Positions 1 through 8,783 of a stretch of 64,000 nt of DNA are shown piece after piece. The notes beneath the pieces are model-generated. The model did no database searches, was not told the origin of the DNA, and saw nothing but the letters and a program-made list of their open reading frames with translations. A program made the translations under genes and the position numbers. The stretch lies in the NCBI RefSeq assembly GCF_014692875.1, contig NZ_CP061171.1:2728001-2792000 (forward strand), read 5' to 3'. The DNA comes from Pedobacter riviphilus (lineage in GTDB: Bacteria > Bacteroidota > Bacteroidia > Sphingobacteriales > Sphingobacteriaceae). Within the stretch, counting starts at the first letter, position 1. Each line of letters begins with the position of its first letter.

Positions 1-251
1 TTAGGTTGGGTAATTTTAGTTTCACGTAAGGCAAAACCTGCCTTGGTAACGATAAAAGCGTTTAATAAATCGGTCATCTTTGCGCCGTCGATGCTTTGAT
101 TTACTAAAACTGTGGTTTTATCTAAAATGAAATTTCCGTTTGCCCTGGTAATGGCTACAGGTGCAGGTATGATACCCAGATTAGGATCACCCTGCGCAAA
201 TGCACTCGTGCTGATTAATACTCCAATAAAAATCGATAATGCTTTGTTCAT
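1..251 (-). CDS. Family 20 beta-N-acetylhexosaminidase, N-terminal part (gene runs off the window)
   Basis: Only the first 83 residues are present; the 3' part lies beyond base 1. The ATG at 251 opens a signal peptide (MNKALSIFIGVLISTSAFAQ). The following IIPAPVAITRANGNFIL stretch is typical of the non-catalytic GH20b domain that precedes the catalytic barrel in family 20 hexosaminidases. The expected role is release of terminal GlcNAc or GalNAc from chitooligosaccharides or glycans in the periplasm. The catalytic Asp-Glu pair would lie outside the window, so the assignment rests on the N-terminal domain alone. Confidence 0.75.
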   Translation of the reverse strand, partial: MNKALSIFIGVLISTSAFAQGDPNLGIIPAPVAITRANGNFILDKTTVLVNQSIDGAKMTDLLNAFIVTKAGFALRETKITQP

Positions 252-420
252 GTTGTGTTTTGGTTTTTATAGATTTATTTTGATTATTTGAACCAAGATA
301 GAGATTATGGAGACATTACAAATCCCACATTTTTGTTACAATAGGGATCAAACGTTTGATTTCAGCGATTTTCATCATAAATCGATTTATTAACTAATGA
401 ATTATGCTATTCAACCCCTC

Positions 421-1350
421 AATAGTAGCAAAATTCTGCGTATGTAAACCTGATTGCAACGTAAAGCCCGGAGCGCAGCGAGGACTTGTAATGGAAAGCA
501 GGACTGACAATAAAAAGAGCTGCTGCATTTGCTTTCCAAAAAACATCAATCACAAAAAAGAGTCCACTAGAACTCCTACTGACAGATCTCCCCGTTGCAC
601 TGCACTGAGATGACGATTTTGTTTTAGCCAACTAATTTTTTCTGGAAAATCGGGTACAGTAGCATTTGGATTACGATAGTCCCGCCATCCGTTATAGTCC
701 AGATGAAAAATCGGGAGCTGCCACTACTGTCGCGTTTAGGTGGCACAGCCGGTGGTACTATTTGGGGTGGCAAGGTGCAGAAAGATTAAATTAACTCAGT
801 ACCATCCAACCCTTAATAGTAGCAAAATTCTGCGTATGTAAACCTGATTGCAATGCAAAGCCCGGAGCGCAGCGAGGACTTGTAATGGAAAGCAGGACTG
901 ACAATAAAAAGAGCTGCTGCATTTGCTTTCCAAAAAACATCAATCACAAAAAAGAGCCTCCTAGAACTTCTACTGACAGATCTCCCCATTGCACTGCATC
1001 AAGATGACGATTTTGTTTTAGCTAACTAACTTTTTCTGGAAAATCGGGTACAGTAGCATTTGGATTACGATAGTCCCGCCATCCGTTATAGTCCAGATGA
1101 AAAATCGGGAGCTGCCACTACTGTCGCGTTTAGGTGGCACAGCCGGTGGTACTATTTGGGGTGGCAAGGTGCAGAAAGATTAAATTAACTCAGTACCATC
1201 CAACCCTTAATAGTAGCAAAATTCTGCGTATGTAAACCTGATTGCAATGCAAAGCCCGGAGCGCAGCGAGGACTTGTAATGGAAAGCAGGACTGACAATA
1301 AAAAGAGCTGCTGCATTTGCTTTCCAAAAAACATCAATCACAAAAAAGAG
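421..1350. repeat. 394-bp tandem repeat, two full copies plus a partial third; no gene between 252 and 1461
   Basis: Copies begin with AATAGTAGCAAAATTCTGCG at 421, 815 and 1209, a period of exactly 394. The third copy is identical to the second through 1350 and then diverges, with residual similarity to about 1380. Copies 1 and 2 differ at about 12 positions, all in the first 220 bases; from about 640 to 814 they are identical to 1034-1208. Short reading frames in it (for example 404-613) have no protein-like features. Parts of the unit match the dispersed element at 8.6, 40.8 and 60.1 kb. The rest of the 252-1461 gap shows nothing recognisable apart from the trxB terminator. Confidence 0.95.
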
Positions 1351-1406
1351 AAATCATCTCTTAGAACTCCTACTGATAGCTATCGTATAGAGCGGACGGT
1401 TCTAAC

Positions 1407-1436
1407 AAAAAAAGAGAAACCGTCGCTGATTTCTCT
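1407..1436 (-). terminator. Rho-independent terminator of trxB
   Basis: On the minus strand, AGAGAAA (1436-1430) pairs with TTTCTCT (1419-1413) around a CAGCGACGG-type loop and is followed by a run of T. It lies 26 bases past the trxB stop codon. Confidence 0.7.
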
Positions 1437-1461
1437 TCTTCAAAATATTTTAAAATTGTTT

Positions 1462-2418
1462 TTATGCCTCTACAGGATGTTCCTTAGCACCCAAATACCT
1501 TTCTGCATCAAGTGCGGCCATACATCCAGAACCTGCAGCAGTAACTGCCTGACGGTAATACATATCCTGCACATCGCCACAGGCAAAAACGCCTTCAATA
1601 TTGGTTAAAGTAGAACCGGGTTTAGTAGCTAAATAACCTGTTTCATCCATATCTAACTGGCCTTTAAAGATATCAGTATTAGGCTTATGGCCGATAGCTA
1701 CGAAGAAACCTTCTACCGCGATATCAGACTCAACACCAGTTTTGTTATTTAAAACTTTAACTGCGGTTACATTTTTACCGTTACCTAAAATTTCTTGTGT
1801 TTCGGTATTGTAATGAACCACAATATTTGGTGTCGCCAATACACGGCTCACCATCGCTTTAGAAGCTCTGAACTCGTCTCTACGTACCAATAAGTGCACC
1901 GTTTTACAAAGTTTGGCTAAATAAGTTGCTTCTTCAGCTGCAGTATCTCCAGCACCTACAATGGCTACATCCTGTCCTTTAAAGAAGAAACCATCACACA
2001 CTGCACAGGCCGAAACACCAAAACCATTGTATTGTTGCTCACTTGGCAATCCTAGCCATTTAGCAGTAGCCCCAGTGGCAATAATTACGGTATCAGCTGT
2101 AATGGTCTTAATTTCGTCAACCACTACTTTATGTGGTGCTGAAGAGAAATCTACCGAACTTACATAACCAAAACGGATATCAGTACCAAAACGCTCTGCC
2201 TGCTTACGGAAATCTTCCATCATTTCTGGCCCCATAATTCCTTGTGGGTAACCTGGAAAATTTTCTACATCTGTAGTTTGCGTAAGCTGCCCTCCGGCTT
2301 GCATGCCGGTATACATAATTGGTTTTAAATCAGCTCTGGCTGCGTAAATTGCAGCAGTATAACCCGCAGGACCTGAACCTATAATTAAACACTGAACGTG
2401 TTCGTTTTCTTGTGACAT
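1462..2418 (-). CDS. trxB: Thioredoxin reductase (NADPH)
   Basis: 318 aa, the usual length of low-molecular-weight thioredoxin reductase. It transfers electrons from NADPH through FAD to the redox-active pair in CAVC (Cys138 and Cys141) and on to thioredoxin in the cytoplasm. Visible motifs are the FAD-binding GSGPAG near residue 15, the NADPH-binding GAGDTA near 155, and the C-terminal GVFACGDVQD that contacts FAD. It stands alone, with its own -7 promoter motif 35 bases upstream and its own terminator. Confidence 0.97.
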   Translation of the reverse strand: MSQENEHVQCLIIGSGPAGYTAAIYAARADLKPIMYTGMQAGGQLTQTTDVENFPGYPQGIMGPEMMEDFRKQAERFGTDIRFGYVSSVDFSSAPHKVVVDEIKTITADTVIIATGATAKWLGLPSEQQYNGFGVSACAVCDGFFFKGQDVAIVGAGDTAAEEATYLAKLCKTVHLLVRRDEFRASKAMVSRVLATPNIVVHYNTETQEILGNGKNVTAVKVLNNKTGVESDIAVEGFFVAIGHKPNTDIFKGQLDMDETGYLATKPGSTLTNIEGVFACGDVQDMYYRQAVTAAGSGCMAALDAERYLGAKEHPVEA

Positions 2419-2452
2419 TATATTGTGTGTTTGAAATTCATTAATCGTAACG

Positions 2453-2460
2453 CAAATTTA
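2453..2460 (-). promoter_or_regulatory. -7 promoter element of trxB
   Basis: The minus strand reads TAAATTTG, matching the Bacteroidota -7 consensus TAnnTTTG, 35 bases upstream of the trxB ATG. Confidence 0.6.
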
Positions 2461-2546
2461 ATGCTTTAAATATTTGCTGGCAAGTGCACATTGTCAACAT
2501 AGTTTACTTATTAACATCATAAGCCAAGCGAAAAGCGCTGTTTTAA

Positions 2547-2570
2547 GTCAGATGTTTCCATCTGGTACTG
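2547..2570. repeat. Small imperfect palindrome (CAGATG...CATCTG) downstream of the dipeptidase gene
   Basis: GTCAGATG TTTC CATCTGGTAC forms a short stem-loop. A related sequence lies on the other side of the dipeptidase gene at 3862-3887, so the two look like members of one small REP-like family. It could also help end transcription. Confidence 0.5.
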
Positions 2571-2592
2571 CCTATTAAACATGCACAAAAAA

Positions 2593-3753
2593 TTACTCCC
2601 CTTTATTTTCTCTAATCAACCGAATTACGTTACCTCCCAGAATTTTCCTGATATCTTGTTCGGAGTAACCATTCTTAATAAGTTCTTCTGTAATTTTAGG
2701 GTAATCGGCTACACTATTTATTCCCAGGGGGAAAGATTCGGCGCCATCAAAATCGGCACCCAAGCCTACATGATCAATGCCAATTAATTTTACTACATGA
2801 TTGATGTGTTTAACCAGCAGCGATACTGGCGGACGTGTAGCATCAGCATCAACCTGGTGGTTATAAATTAATGTATCTATTGCATTGCTCCTACCATATT
2901 TGGCGCTCAATGTTTTAAACTCGCTATCATATTTTGCGAAGAAAGCTTTCTGTTTAGTATTAAAAGTAGAATCTAAGAAACCACTGTAGAAATTAATACA
3001 GACTACCCCGTCGTTTTTGCCAACAGCTTTAATCTGATCATCTTTTAAATTTCGCGGAACGAGGTTTATTGCATAAGCACAGCTATGAGAAACAATTACA
3101 GGCTTGGTTGAAACTTTGATGGCATCATAAAATGTTCTTTCACCCACGTGTGATAAATCGACCATTACACCTAGTTTATTCAACCGTTTTACAACCTCTT
3201 TTCCAAAATTATTTAAGCCTGCATTTCCAGATTTTACTTTACCCGAAGTTTCTTCGGCTGCCGAACTCGACCATGATGTACTATTGTTCCAGGTTAAAGT
3301 AAGATAGGCCATTCCCCGCTTTGCTAAGCTATCGATATAATCTAACCGGTTTTCGATCATATGTCCACCCTCTACGCCAATCAATGCAACCAGTTTTTGT
3401 TGCTTAACCACTTGTTCTAATTCTTTAGCGCTTGTTACCAATTTAATTTTATCGGGATAGCGTTTAATTAAACTATAAAGCGAATCTATTTCACGGTTAG
3501 CCACGGCATATCCACCAGTTTCATCGCACCAAATGGAGAAAAACTGAACATCCAAACCACCTTGTCTGGCCCTCACTAAATCGAAATTTCCTTTTGGCTG
3601 AAGCTTACCAATATCAACACCGGATTTAATCTGATTGAAGAGTATATCTCCATGGGTATCCACAACGATTGCATCTTGATGAATTTTAGAAATTTGGGCA
3701 AAAAGATTGATTTGTAAAACAACTAGGCCAAGAAAAAGGTAAATATTCTTCAT
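2593..3753 (-). CDS. Membrane dipeptidase, peptidase family M19, exported
   Basis: 386 aa from the ATG at 3753. That start is chosen because it opens a clean signal peptide (MKNIYLFLGLVVLQINLFAQ); an upstream extension to 3810 only adds unlikely residues. M19 enzymes are zinc amidohydrolases that cleave dipeptides, including D-amino-acid-containing ones. The N-terminal metal motif appears as VDTHGDIL; further motifs are EGGH, the mid-protein DLSHVG and VSHS, and the late GADFDG. Other M19 proteins in Bacteroidota are periplasmic. It is transcribed alone. The substrate cannot be told from sequence. Confidence 0.9.
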   Translation of the reverse strand: MKNIYLFLGLVVLQINLFAQISKIHQDAIVVDTHGDILFNQIKSGVDIGKLQPKGNFDLVRARQGGLDVQFFSIWCDETGGYAVANREIDSLYSLIKRYPDKIKLVTSAKELEQVVKQQKLVALIGVEGGHMIENRLDYIDSLAKRGMAYLTLTWNNSTSWSSSAAEETSGKVKSGNAGLNNFGKEVVKRLNKLGVMVDLSHVGERTFYDAIKVSTKPVIVSHSCAYAINLVPRNLKDDQIKAVGKNDGVVCINFYSGFLDSTFNTKQKAFFAKYDSEFKTLSAKYGRSNAIDTLIYNHQVDADATRPPVSLLVKHINHVVKLIGIDHVGLGADFDGAESFPLGINSVADYPKITEELIKNGYSEQDIRKILGGNVIRLIRENKGE

Positions 3754-3861
3754 AGTTAAAGATAATATTAATTGTTTTTCAACATTAAAAACAGGGCAAC
3801 TTATGCTCAAAAACTAGGTGTACCGTATTATCGAAGGTGATAAAATGTATGTAGTTTTTAA

Positions 3862-3887
3862 CTGTCAGGTGTTACCATCTAACAGCA
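3862..3887. repeat. Small imperfect palindrome, relative of the one at 2547
   Basis: CTGTCAGGTG TTA CCATCTAACAG is an imperfect inverted repeat sharing TCAG(A/G)TGTT(A/T)CCATCT with the copy at 2547-2570. It lies between the dipeptidase and carboxyltransferase genes. Confidence 0.45.
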
Positions 3888-3895
3888 CATTATAA

Positions 3896-5524
3896 CTAAG
3901 TCTGTATCACACCAACATTAAATTTCCTAGTAATCGGCGATTGATTTGCGGCCTCAATACCCATCGAAATCACCTTCCTGGTTTCCAACGGATCGATAAC
4001 ACCATCTACCCAAAGGCGCGATGCAGCATAATAAGGTGTGGTTTGGCTATTATATTTATCAGTAATTTCTTTTAACAATTCAGCTTCTTTTTCTGGTGTA
4101 ATTACCTCGCCTTTGGCTTTTAAAGATGCCTCCTGAATTTGAAGCAGGGTTTTTGCAGCCTGCGAGCCACCCATTACCGCAATCTTTGCTGTTGGCCAGG
4201 CATAAATTAACCTGGGATCGTAGGCTTTACCGCACATTGCATAATTGCCTGCACCATAAGAATTCCCCAATACTATTGTAAATTTTGGCACCACCGAATT
4301 AGCAACAGCATTAACCATTTTAGCACCATCTTTAATAATACCGCCATGTTCTGATCGGCTGCCCACCATAAAACCGGTAACATCTTGTAAAAAAACCAAT
4401 GGAATTTTCTTCTGGTTACAATTCATAATAAAACGGGCAGCTTTATCGGCACTATCAGAATAAATTACACCGCCAAACTGCATCTCCCCTTTTTTCGATT
4501 TCACCACTGTGCGCTGGTTGGCCACAATGCCAACTGCCCAACCATCAATACGTGCTAAACCACAAACAATACTTTGTCCGTAACCCTTTTTGTATTCTTC
4601 AAATTCAGATTGATCAACCAAACGGTTAATGACATCCATAATTTCGTAAGGTTTATCTCTGTTTTCGGGTAAAATACCATATAATTCTTCTTCTTTTTCT
4701 TTAGGTTTAGCAGGTTTAATCCTATCGAAACCTGCATTTTGAGGACTACCCAGCATACTCATGATATTCCTGATACTATCTAAACAAGCCTGATCATTGG
4801 GATGCTTATAATCGGTAACACCAGAAATTTCGCAATGTGTAGTGGCACCACCTAAAGTTTCATTATCAACATCTTCCCCTATAGCCGATTTTACCAAATA
4901 AGAACCTGCTAAAAATACAGACCCGGTTTTATCAACAATCATTGCTTCATCGCTCATAATCGGCAAATAAGCACCTCCTGCAACACAAGCACCCATTATG
5001 GCAGAAATTTGCACGATCCCTTCAGACGACATGATGGCATTATTACGGAACATTCTCCCAAAGTGTTCTTTATCTGGAAAAATCTCGTCCTGCATAGGCA
5101 GATATACGCCAGCACTATCAACCAGGTAAATTACCGGCAAGCGGTTTTCCATGGCAATTTCTTGTGCACGGAGGTTCTTTTTTGCGGTCATGGGGAACCA
5201 GGCTCCGGCTTTTACGGTGGCATCGTTCGCTACAATCATACATTGCCTCCCGCTTACATAACCTATACCGCACACCACTCCGGCCGAAGGACATCCGCCC
5301 TGCTCGGCGTACATTCCATCAGCAGTAAAGGCCCCAACCTCTAAAAAATTAGAATCTTTATCAATTAAATAAGCAATCCGCTCGCGGGCCAGCAGCTTGC
5401 CTTTTTCTTTTTGTTTTGCAGCGTTTTTTTCGCCACCACCCAAGTATATTTTTTTGAGTCTGGTTTTAAGTTCGTAAACCAGCTGTTTATTTACATCCTC
5501 GTTTTTGTTGAATTCGATATTCAT
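3896..5524 (-). CDS. Acyl-CoA carboxylase, carboxyltransferase (beta) subunit, methylcrotonyl-CoA type
   Basis: 542 aa. It has both halves of the crotonase-like carboxyltransferase fold: an N-terminal half with ARERIAYLID and the CoA-site stretch ending MGACVAGGAYLP, and a C-terminal half with QDVTGFMVG and GNSYGAGNYAM. The segment YLVDSAGVYLP followed by DKEHFGRMFRNN resembles the beta subunit of methylcrotonyl-CoA carboxylase (leucine breakdown) more than propionyl-CoA carboxylase. No biotin carboxylase/biotin carrier subunit is adjacent, so the partner must be encoded elsewhere. The length is normal for the family and the substrate remains an inference. Confidence 0.88.
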   Translation of the reverse strand: MNIEFNKNEDVNKQLVYELKTRLKKIYLGGGEKNAAKQKEKGKLLARERIAYLIDKDSNFLEVGAFTADGMYAEQGGCPSAGVVCGIGYVSGRQCMIVANDATVKAGAWFPMTAKKNLRAQEIAMENRLPVIYLVDSAGVYLPMQDEIFPDKEHFGRMFRNNAIMSSEGIVQISAIMGACVAGGAYLPIMSDEAMIVDKTGSVFLAGSYLVKSAIGEDVDNETLGGATTHCEISGVTDYKHPNDQACLDSIRNIMSMLGSPQNAGFDRIKPAKPKEKEEELYGILPENRDKPYEIMDVINRLVDQSEFEEYKKGYGQSIVCGLARIDGWAVGIVANQRTVVKSKKGEMQFGGVIYSDSADKAARFIMNCNQKKIPLVFLQDVTGFMVGSRSEHGGIIKDGAKMVNAVANSVVPKFTIVLGNSYGAGNYAMCGKAYDPRLIYAWPTAKIAVMGGSQAAKTLLQIQEASLKAKGEVITPEKEAELLKEITDKYNSQTTPYYAASRLWVDGVIDPLETRKVISMGIEAANQSPITRKFNVGVIQT

Positions 5525-5731
5525 AGTGGCAATTTAAATTTAATTTTAGAAAAACAATATTGACCAAAACGGTTTCTGGTCTATCGGTTGGTTTAACCGC
5601 AAAGTAAGCCAAGTTCTTTAATCTTAAAGTTCCTGAAAATAAATTCAGGATCACGATCGGTTATGTAATTTGTTGTGCACCCAACAGGCAAGATATCAAC
5701 ATAAAATGATATTTTTGGGTAAATCCTAAGA

Positions 5732-6175
5732 ATGGAACTAACCATAAATATACCGGCATTATTATTTCCTGCCATTAGCTTAATTATGCTGGCTTATACC
5801 AACCGGTTTCTGGCACTGGCGAGTTTGGTGAGAAGTTTAAAGTCGAAATATGAAGATGGCGATAAAAATGCAGCACTTCATCAACAGATTGAAAACTTGC
5901 GTTACCGGTTAAGGTTAATTAAAAACATGCAGGCTTTTGGCGTAATCAGTTTCGCGAGCTGTCTTTTTTGTATGTTTTTTATTTACCTGGAATGGAATAC
6001 GATTGCCGAAATTCTTTTCGCATTGAGTTTAATTTTCTTTATGATCTCCCTTATCCTCTCGTTGATTGAAATCCAGATCAGTACAAAAGCGCTGGAGCTG
6101 GAATTGAGCAGTTTAGAGGAACTCGATAATCCATCAATTGTAAGTAGGTTTAAAAAGAAATTTGATAAAAATTGA
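5732..6175 (+). CDS. DUF2721 family membrane protein
   Basis: 147 aa. The N-terminal IPALLFPAISLIMLAYTNRF followed by a charged helix (about residues 30-65) and two closely spaced membrane helices (about 70-90 and 95-115) matches the DUF2721 pattern. Its function is unknown. The stop codon lies one base before the ATG of the next gene, so the two are probably co-transcribed. It is divergent from the carboxyltransferase gene. Confidence 0.8.
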   Translation: MELTINIPALLFPAISLIMLAYTNRFLALASLVRSLKSKYEDGDKNAALHQQIENLRYRLRLIKNMQAFGVISFASCLFCMFFIYLEWNTIAEILFALSLIFFMISLILSLIEIQISTKALELELSSLEELDNPSIVSRFKKKFDKN

Positions 6176-6176
6176 T

Positions 6177-6638
6177 ATGCAACTATCTGTTAATACACCA
6201 GAAGAATATTTAAGCAGCCTTCCCGAAGAAAGGAAAGCACCCGTTTCGAAATTGAGAGATACTATTTTAGAAAACCTGCCTGCTGGCTTCGAAGAACAGA
6301 TTACCTATGGCATGCTGGGCTATATTATTCCTTTAACACTTTACCCTGCAGGTTATCACTGTAAACCAGAACAAGCTTTACCTTTTATCAATATTGGTTC
6401 GCAAAAGAATTTTATTGTTATGCACCATTTGGGTTTATATGCATTTACCGATTTATTGGAATGGTTTCAGGCTGAATATCCTAAACACTGTAAATACAAA
6501 CTCGATATGGGAAAAGGTTGCGTCCGTTTTAAAAAGCCAGACGATATTCCGTATGCTTTAATTGCGGAGCTGTCCAGAAAAATTACACCTGCACAATGGA
6601 TTGAACAATATGAAAAAGCATTAAAACGGCAAGGTTAA
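6177..6638 (+). CDS. DUF1801 domain protein
   Basis: 153 aa from the ATG at 6177. A TTG five codons upstream is possible but would overlap the preceding gene. The sequence SLPEERKAPVSKLRDTI, then EEQITYGMLGYIIP and INIGSQKNFIVMHHLG, is typical of the YdhG-like DUF1801 fold, a small cytoplasmic domain of unknown biochemical role. The gene follows the DUF2721 gene directly and overlaps the convergent lipoprotein gene by 4 bases at the stop codons. Confidence 0.85.
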   Translation: MQLSVNTPEEYLSSLPEERKAPVSKLRDTILENLPAGFEEQITYGMLGYIIPLTLYPAGYHCKPEQALPFINIGSQKNFIVMHHLGLYAFTDLLEWFQAEYPKHCKYKLDMGKGCVRFKKPDDIPYALIAELSRKITPAQWIEQYEKALKRQG

Positions 6639-7174
6639 TTTTGATAAACTACACCATCAATCTTCAGCTTTTTAAACTTTTCGGCCCAGCCTTTACCTTT
6701 TATGTATTTTACCTGCGATGGATGTCCTTTTAAATTTGGATGATAAATTGGATCAAACGAAAAAGTCATTTCAGTATCCGTTTTTTGAACCACAGTTACT
6801 TCATTATCATTTTCATCCTTTTCTCCTGTAGTGAAAAACTTATCGCCCATTTTTGCATTAAAATCAGCTCTTGTATAAGTTTTCAAAGGACTATCGGGAT
6901 AGCCCTCAATCAATTTATTTTGCTCGTCGATCCTTAAATAAACTGTACTCACTGCATCGCCTCCTACCAATGAATAAAACTTATAAAAAAGCTTCTTATT
7001 AATCCGAACAGTATCCTGAATTTCGGTATAGGATTGGGCATTCATATACCATAAATTGCCAATCTGCATCGGCAAGAACGAATCAGCTGCTGCATGTTGC
7101 TCCTTATTGCTCTGGCAGTACAGTATAAACAGGCTCATTAAAACGATACTTAAGAATTTAAAGGTTTTTATCAT
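6635..7174 (-). CDS. Putative lipoprotein of unknown function
   Basis: 179 aa. The N-terminus has a charged MIKTFKF start, a hydrophobic core and a lipobox-like LFILYC ending at Cys20, so the mature protein is probably a lipid-anchored periplasmic or outer-membrane protein. The rest is rich in beta-type segments without a motif I recognise. It is monocistronic and tail-to-tail with the DUF1801 gene. Confidence 0.65.
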   Translation of the reverse strand: MIKTFKFLSIVLMSLFILYCQSNKEQHAAADSFLPMQIGNLWYMNAQSYTEIQDTVRINKKLFYKFYSLVGGDAVSTVYLRIDEQNKLIEGYPDSPLKTYTRADFNAKMGDKFFTTGEKDENDNEVTVVQKTDTEMTFSFDPIYHPNLKGHPSQVKYIKGKGWAEKFKKLKIDGVVYQN

Positions 7175-7236
7175 GAGCGCATTTGCTTTTTTCTAATTTA
7201 AACGTTAAAAACAAACAATCCGCTACATGGTAATAA

Positions 7237-7698
7237 TTAGTTGATAAAATGATACAAGAAAACAACCTCACCACTAAATGCAGGCTTTTTCTGGTCTTCA
7301 ATTTCCATTTCTATACCCATATTCACTTTAGTTACGCCGCGAAGATTAATGATAGAAGCCAGTTTAGCTTTTAACCTTACCTTACTATTTACCGTAACAG
7401 CCTGTGCAAACCTTAAACTTTCAATCCCATAATTGATCTCCATTTTTAAATTCTGGATATCAACTATTTCTTTCCATAAATAAGGGATTAACGATAAAGT
7501 TAAATAACCATGTGCTATGGTTGCTTTAAAAGGACCTTCATTTTGGGCTCTTTCTTCATCAACATGAATCCATTGATGATCTAATGTAGCATCGGCGAAT
7601 TTATTAATTTGTTCTTGTGTAATGGTGTGCCATGACGAAACACCTAATTCCTTGCCAAGGTATTGTTCAAACTCTGCGTGGGAGGTAATGATTTGCAT
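7237..7698 (-). CDS. MaoC-like (R)-specific enoyl-CoA hydratase family protein
   Basis: 153 aa, a single hot-dog domain. The hydratase-2 region is visible as FADATLDHQWIHVDEERA followed by ATIAHGYLTLSL; Asp (ATLDHQ) and His (WIHVD) are the catalytic pair known from the family. Such proteins hydrate trans-2-enoyl-CoA in fatty acid or polyhydroxyalkanoate metabolism, or act on other CoA thioesters. The neighbouring genes do not narrow the substrate. Confidence 0.88.
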   Translation of the reverse strand: MQIITSHAEFEQYLGKELGVSSWHTITQEQINKFADATLDHQWIHVDEERAQNEGPFKATIAHGYLTLSLIPYLWKEIVDIQNLKMEINYGIESLRFAQAVTVNSKVRLKAKLASIINLRGVTKVNMGIEMEIEDQKKPAFSGEVVFLYHFIN

Positions 7699-7762
7699 TT
7701 GGTATATATATTTTTAGCGCCAAGCGTATGGCGGATTGATAATTTCTTAGTCTTACTTGGTG

Positions 7763-7800
7763 CTCGATACTTACTACTTGATACTTACTACTTGATACTT
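7763..7800. repeat. Simple repeat of GATACTTACTACTT-type units
   Basis: CTCGATACTTACTACTTGAT continues with two more GATACTT units, a 14-base period. Near-identical units (TTGATACT, CTCGATACT) fill the iscU-iscA gap at 43.2 kb. It occupies most of the 105 bases between two minus-strand genes. Confidence 0.75.
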
Positions 7801-7803
7801 TTT

Positions 7804-8397
7804 CTAACTCAAATTTCTTTCTCTAAACCAAACCTCATCCGGAATAGCAGAAAAGTCATCCATTTTATCGATTAAAGTTTCAGCATTTGCTTCATTAAAA
7901 ACTAAATCTCGATTGGCCGGTTTCAAAAATTTACTTTGCACCATCATATCCATTTGGGCAAACAAGGGATCGTAAAAACCATTAACATTTAATACACCGA
8001 TTGGCTTGTTATGTAAACCGAGCTGCAACCAGGTTAATACTTCAAAAAATTCTTCAAGCGTACCGAAACCACCAGGCAAAATTACAAAACCATCACTTAA
8101 ATCGGCCATTTTCTGTTTTCGCTGATGCATATTTTCGGTAACAAGCATTTCTGTTAAACCCCGATGACCTACTTCCTTATCCATTAAAAACTGAGGAATT
8201 ACCCCCGTTACCAAACCACCCAAATCCAATACATCGTTAGCTAAAACGCCCATTACACCAACGCTTCCCCCTCCATAAACCAATCTGATCTGCTGTTTTA
8301 CAAGCGTTTCTGCTAATTGCTTTATTGCATTGCGTAGCGCTACATCGCCATTAAAGTTTGAGCCGCAATACACGCAAACCGAATTAAGCTTATTCAT
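7804..8397 (-). CDS. LOG-family nucleotide hydrolase (TIGR00730), cytokinin riboside 5'-monophosphate phosphoribohydrolase-like
   Basis: 197 aa. It has the Rossmann-type signature: VCVYCGSN near the start, the loop VYGGGSVGVMG, and the catalytic motif PGGFGTLEEFFEVLTW. LOG proteins cleave the N-glycosidic bond of nucleoside monophosphates, in plants activating cytokinins; bacterial members probably act in nucleotide salvage. It is cytoplasmic and of full length. It may share transcription with the downstream MaoC gene across the simple-repeat spacer. Confidence 0.9.
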   Translation of the reverse strand: MNKLNSVCVYCGSNFNGDVALRNAIKQLAETLVKQQIRLVYGGGSVGVMGVLANDVLDLGGLVTGVIPQFLMDKEVGHRGLTEMLVTENMHQRKQKMADLSDGFVILPGGFGTLEEFFEVLTWLQLGLHNKPIGVLNVNGFYDPLFAQMDMMVQSKFLKPANRDLVFNEANAETLIDKMDDFSAIPDEVWFRERNLS

Positions 8398-8610
8398 TTA
8401 GTTAAAAATTTACCGAAGTTAAGATTTTATCGGCTTTCTATAAATTTTAATTCTGCACAAAGCTGTTACAGGTGTATTTTTTGAAGTTTAAACCACCAAA
8501 AACAATGGCTTATTTTAATTTTTCATTCCAGCCCCATACCTCCTGGTCACAGAGAAAATTAATTCCTAGTATTTTTGGTCCTTACAAGAACCACTGGCAA
8601 ATGTAAAATA

Positions 8611-8681
8611 GACCTGATGGAAGTGGGCACGAAGCCAATTCTTCATTGGCGAAGTAAAACACACAGCAGGACTACATCACC
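8611..8681 (+). repeat. Degenerate copy of the dispersed non-coding element, in a 386-base gene-free gap (8398-8783)
   Basis: The stretch from GACCTGATGGAAGTGGGCAC to GCAGGACTACATCACC aligns by eye with the reverse complement of the 60.05-kb copy (CCCGACAGTAGCG ... GAGTAAAGCGGATGGCGGGG). Shared landmarks are GAAGTAAA and GG(A/G)CTACA. It is diverged, so homology is probable rather than certain. The rest of the gap holds nothing else I recognise except the receptor terminator. Confidence 0.45.
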
Positions 8682-8714
8682 GAAAAGCACAGAAGCCCGC
8701 TCTCCCTAAAACAA

Positions 8715-8743
8715 AAAAGGAGCAACATTAACGCCACTCCTTT
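8715..8743 (-). terminator. Terminator of the TonB receptor gene
   Basis: AAAAGGAG (8715-8722) pairs with CTCCTTTT (8736-8743). Read on the minus strand the stem is followed by T-rich sequence, about 40 bases past the receptor stop codon. Confidence 0.6.
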
Positions 8744-8783
8744 TAACCAAATATAAGAGAAAAGATTTTTTTGTTAAATGATC

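Noticed and set aside
421..1350. CRISPR array
   Set aside because: The unit is 394 bp, direct and contiguous, without short repeats and unique spacers, and no cas gene is near.
404..1608. Short open frames in the 394-bp repeats (for example 404-613 and 1279-1608)
   Set aside because: They repeat with the DNA unit, have no protein-like features and run into trxB on the other strand.
5009..5344. 111-aa open frame on the plus strand
   Set aside because: It lies wholly inside the carboxyltransferase gene on the opposite strand and shows no recognisable protein pattern.
6162..6176. TTG start for the DUF1801 gene
   Set aside because: It would overlap the preceding gene; the ATG at 6177 fits the family N-terminus.
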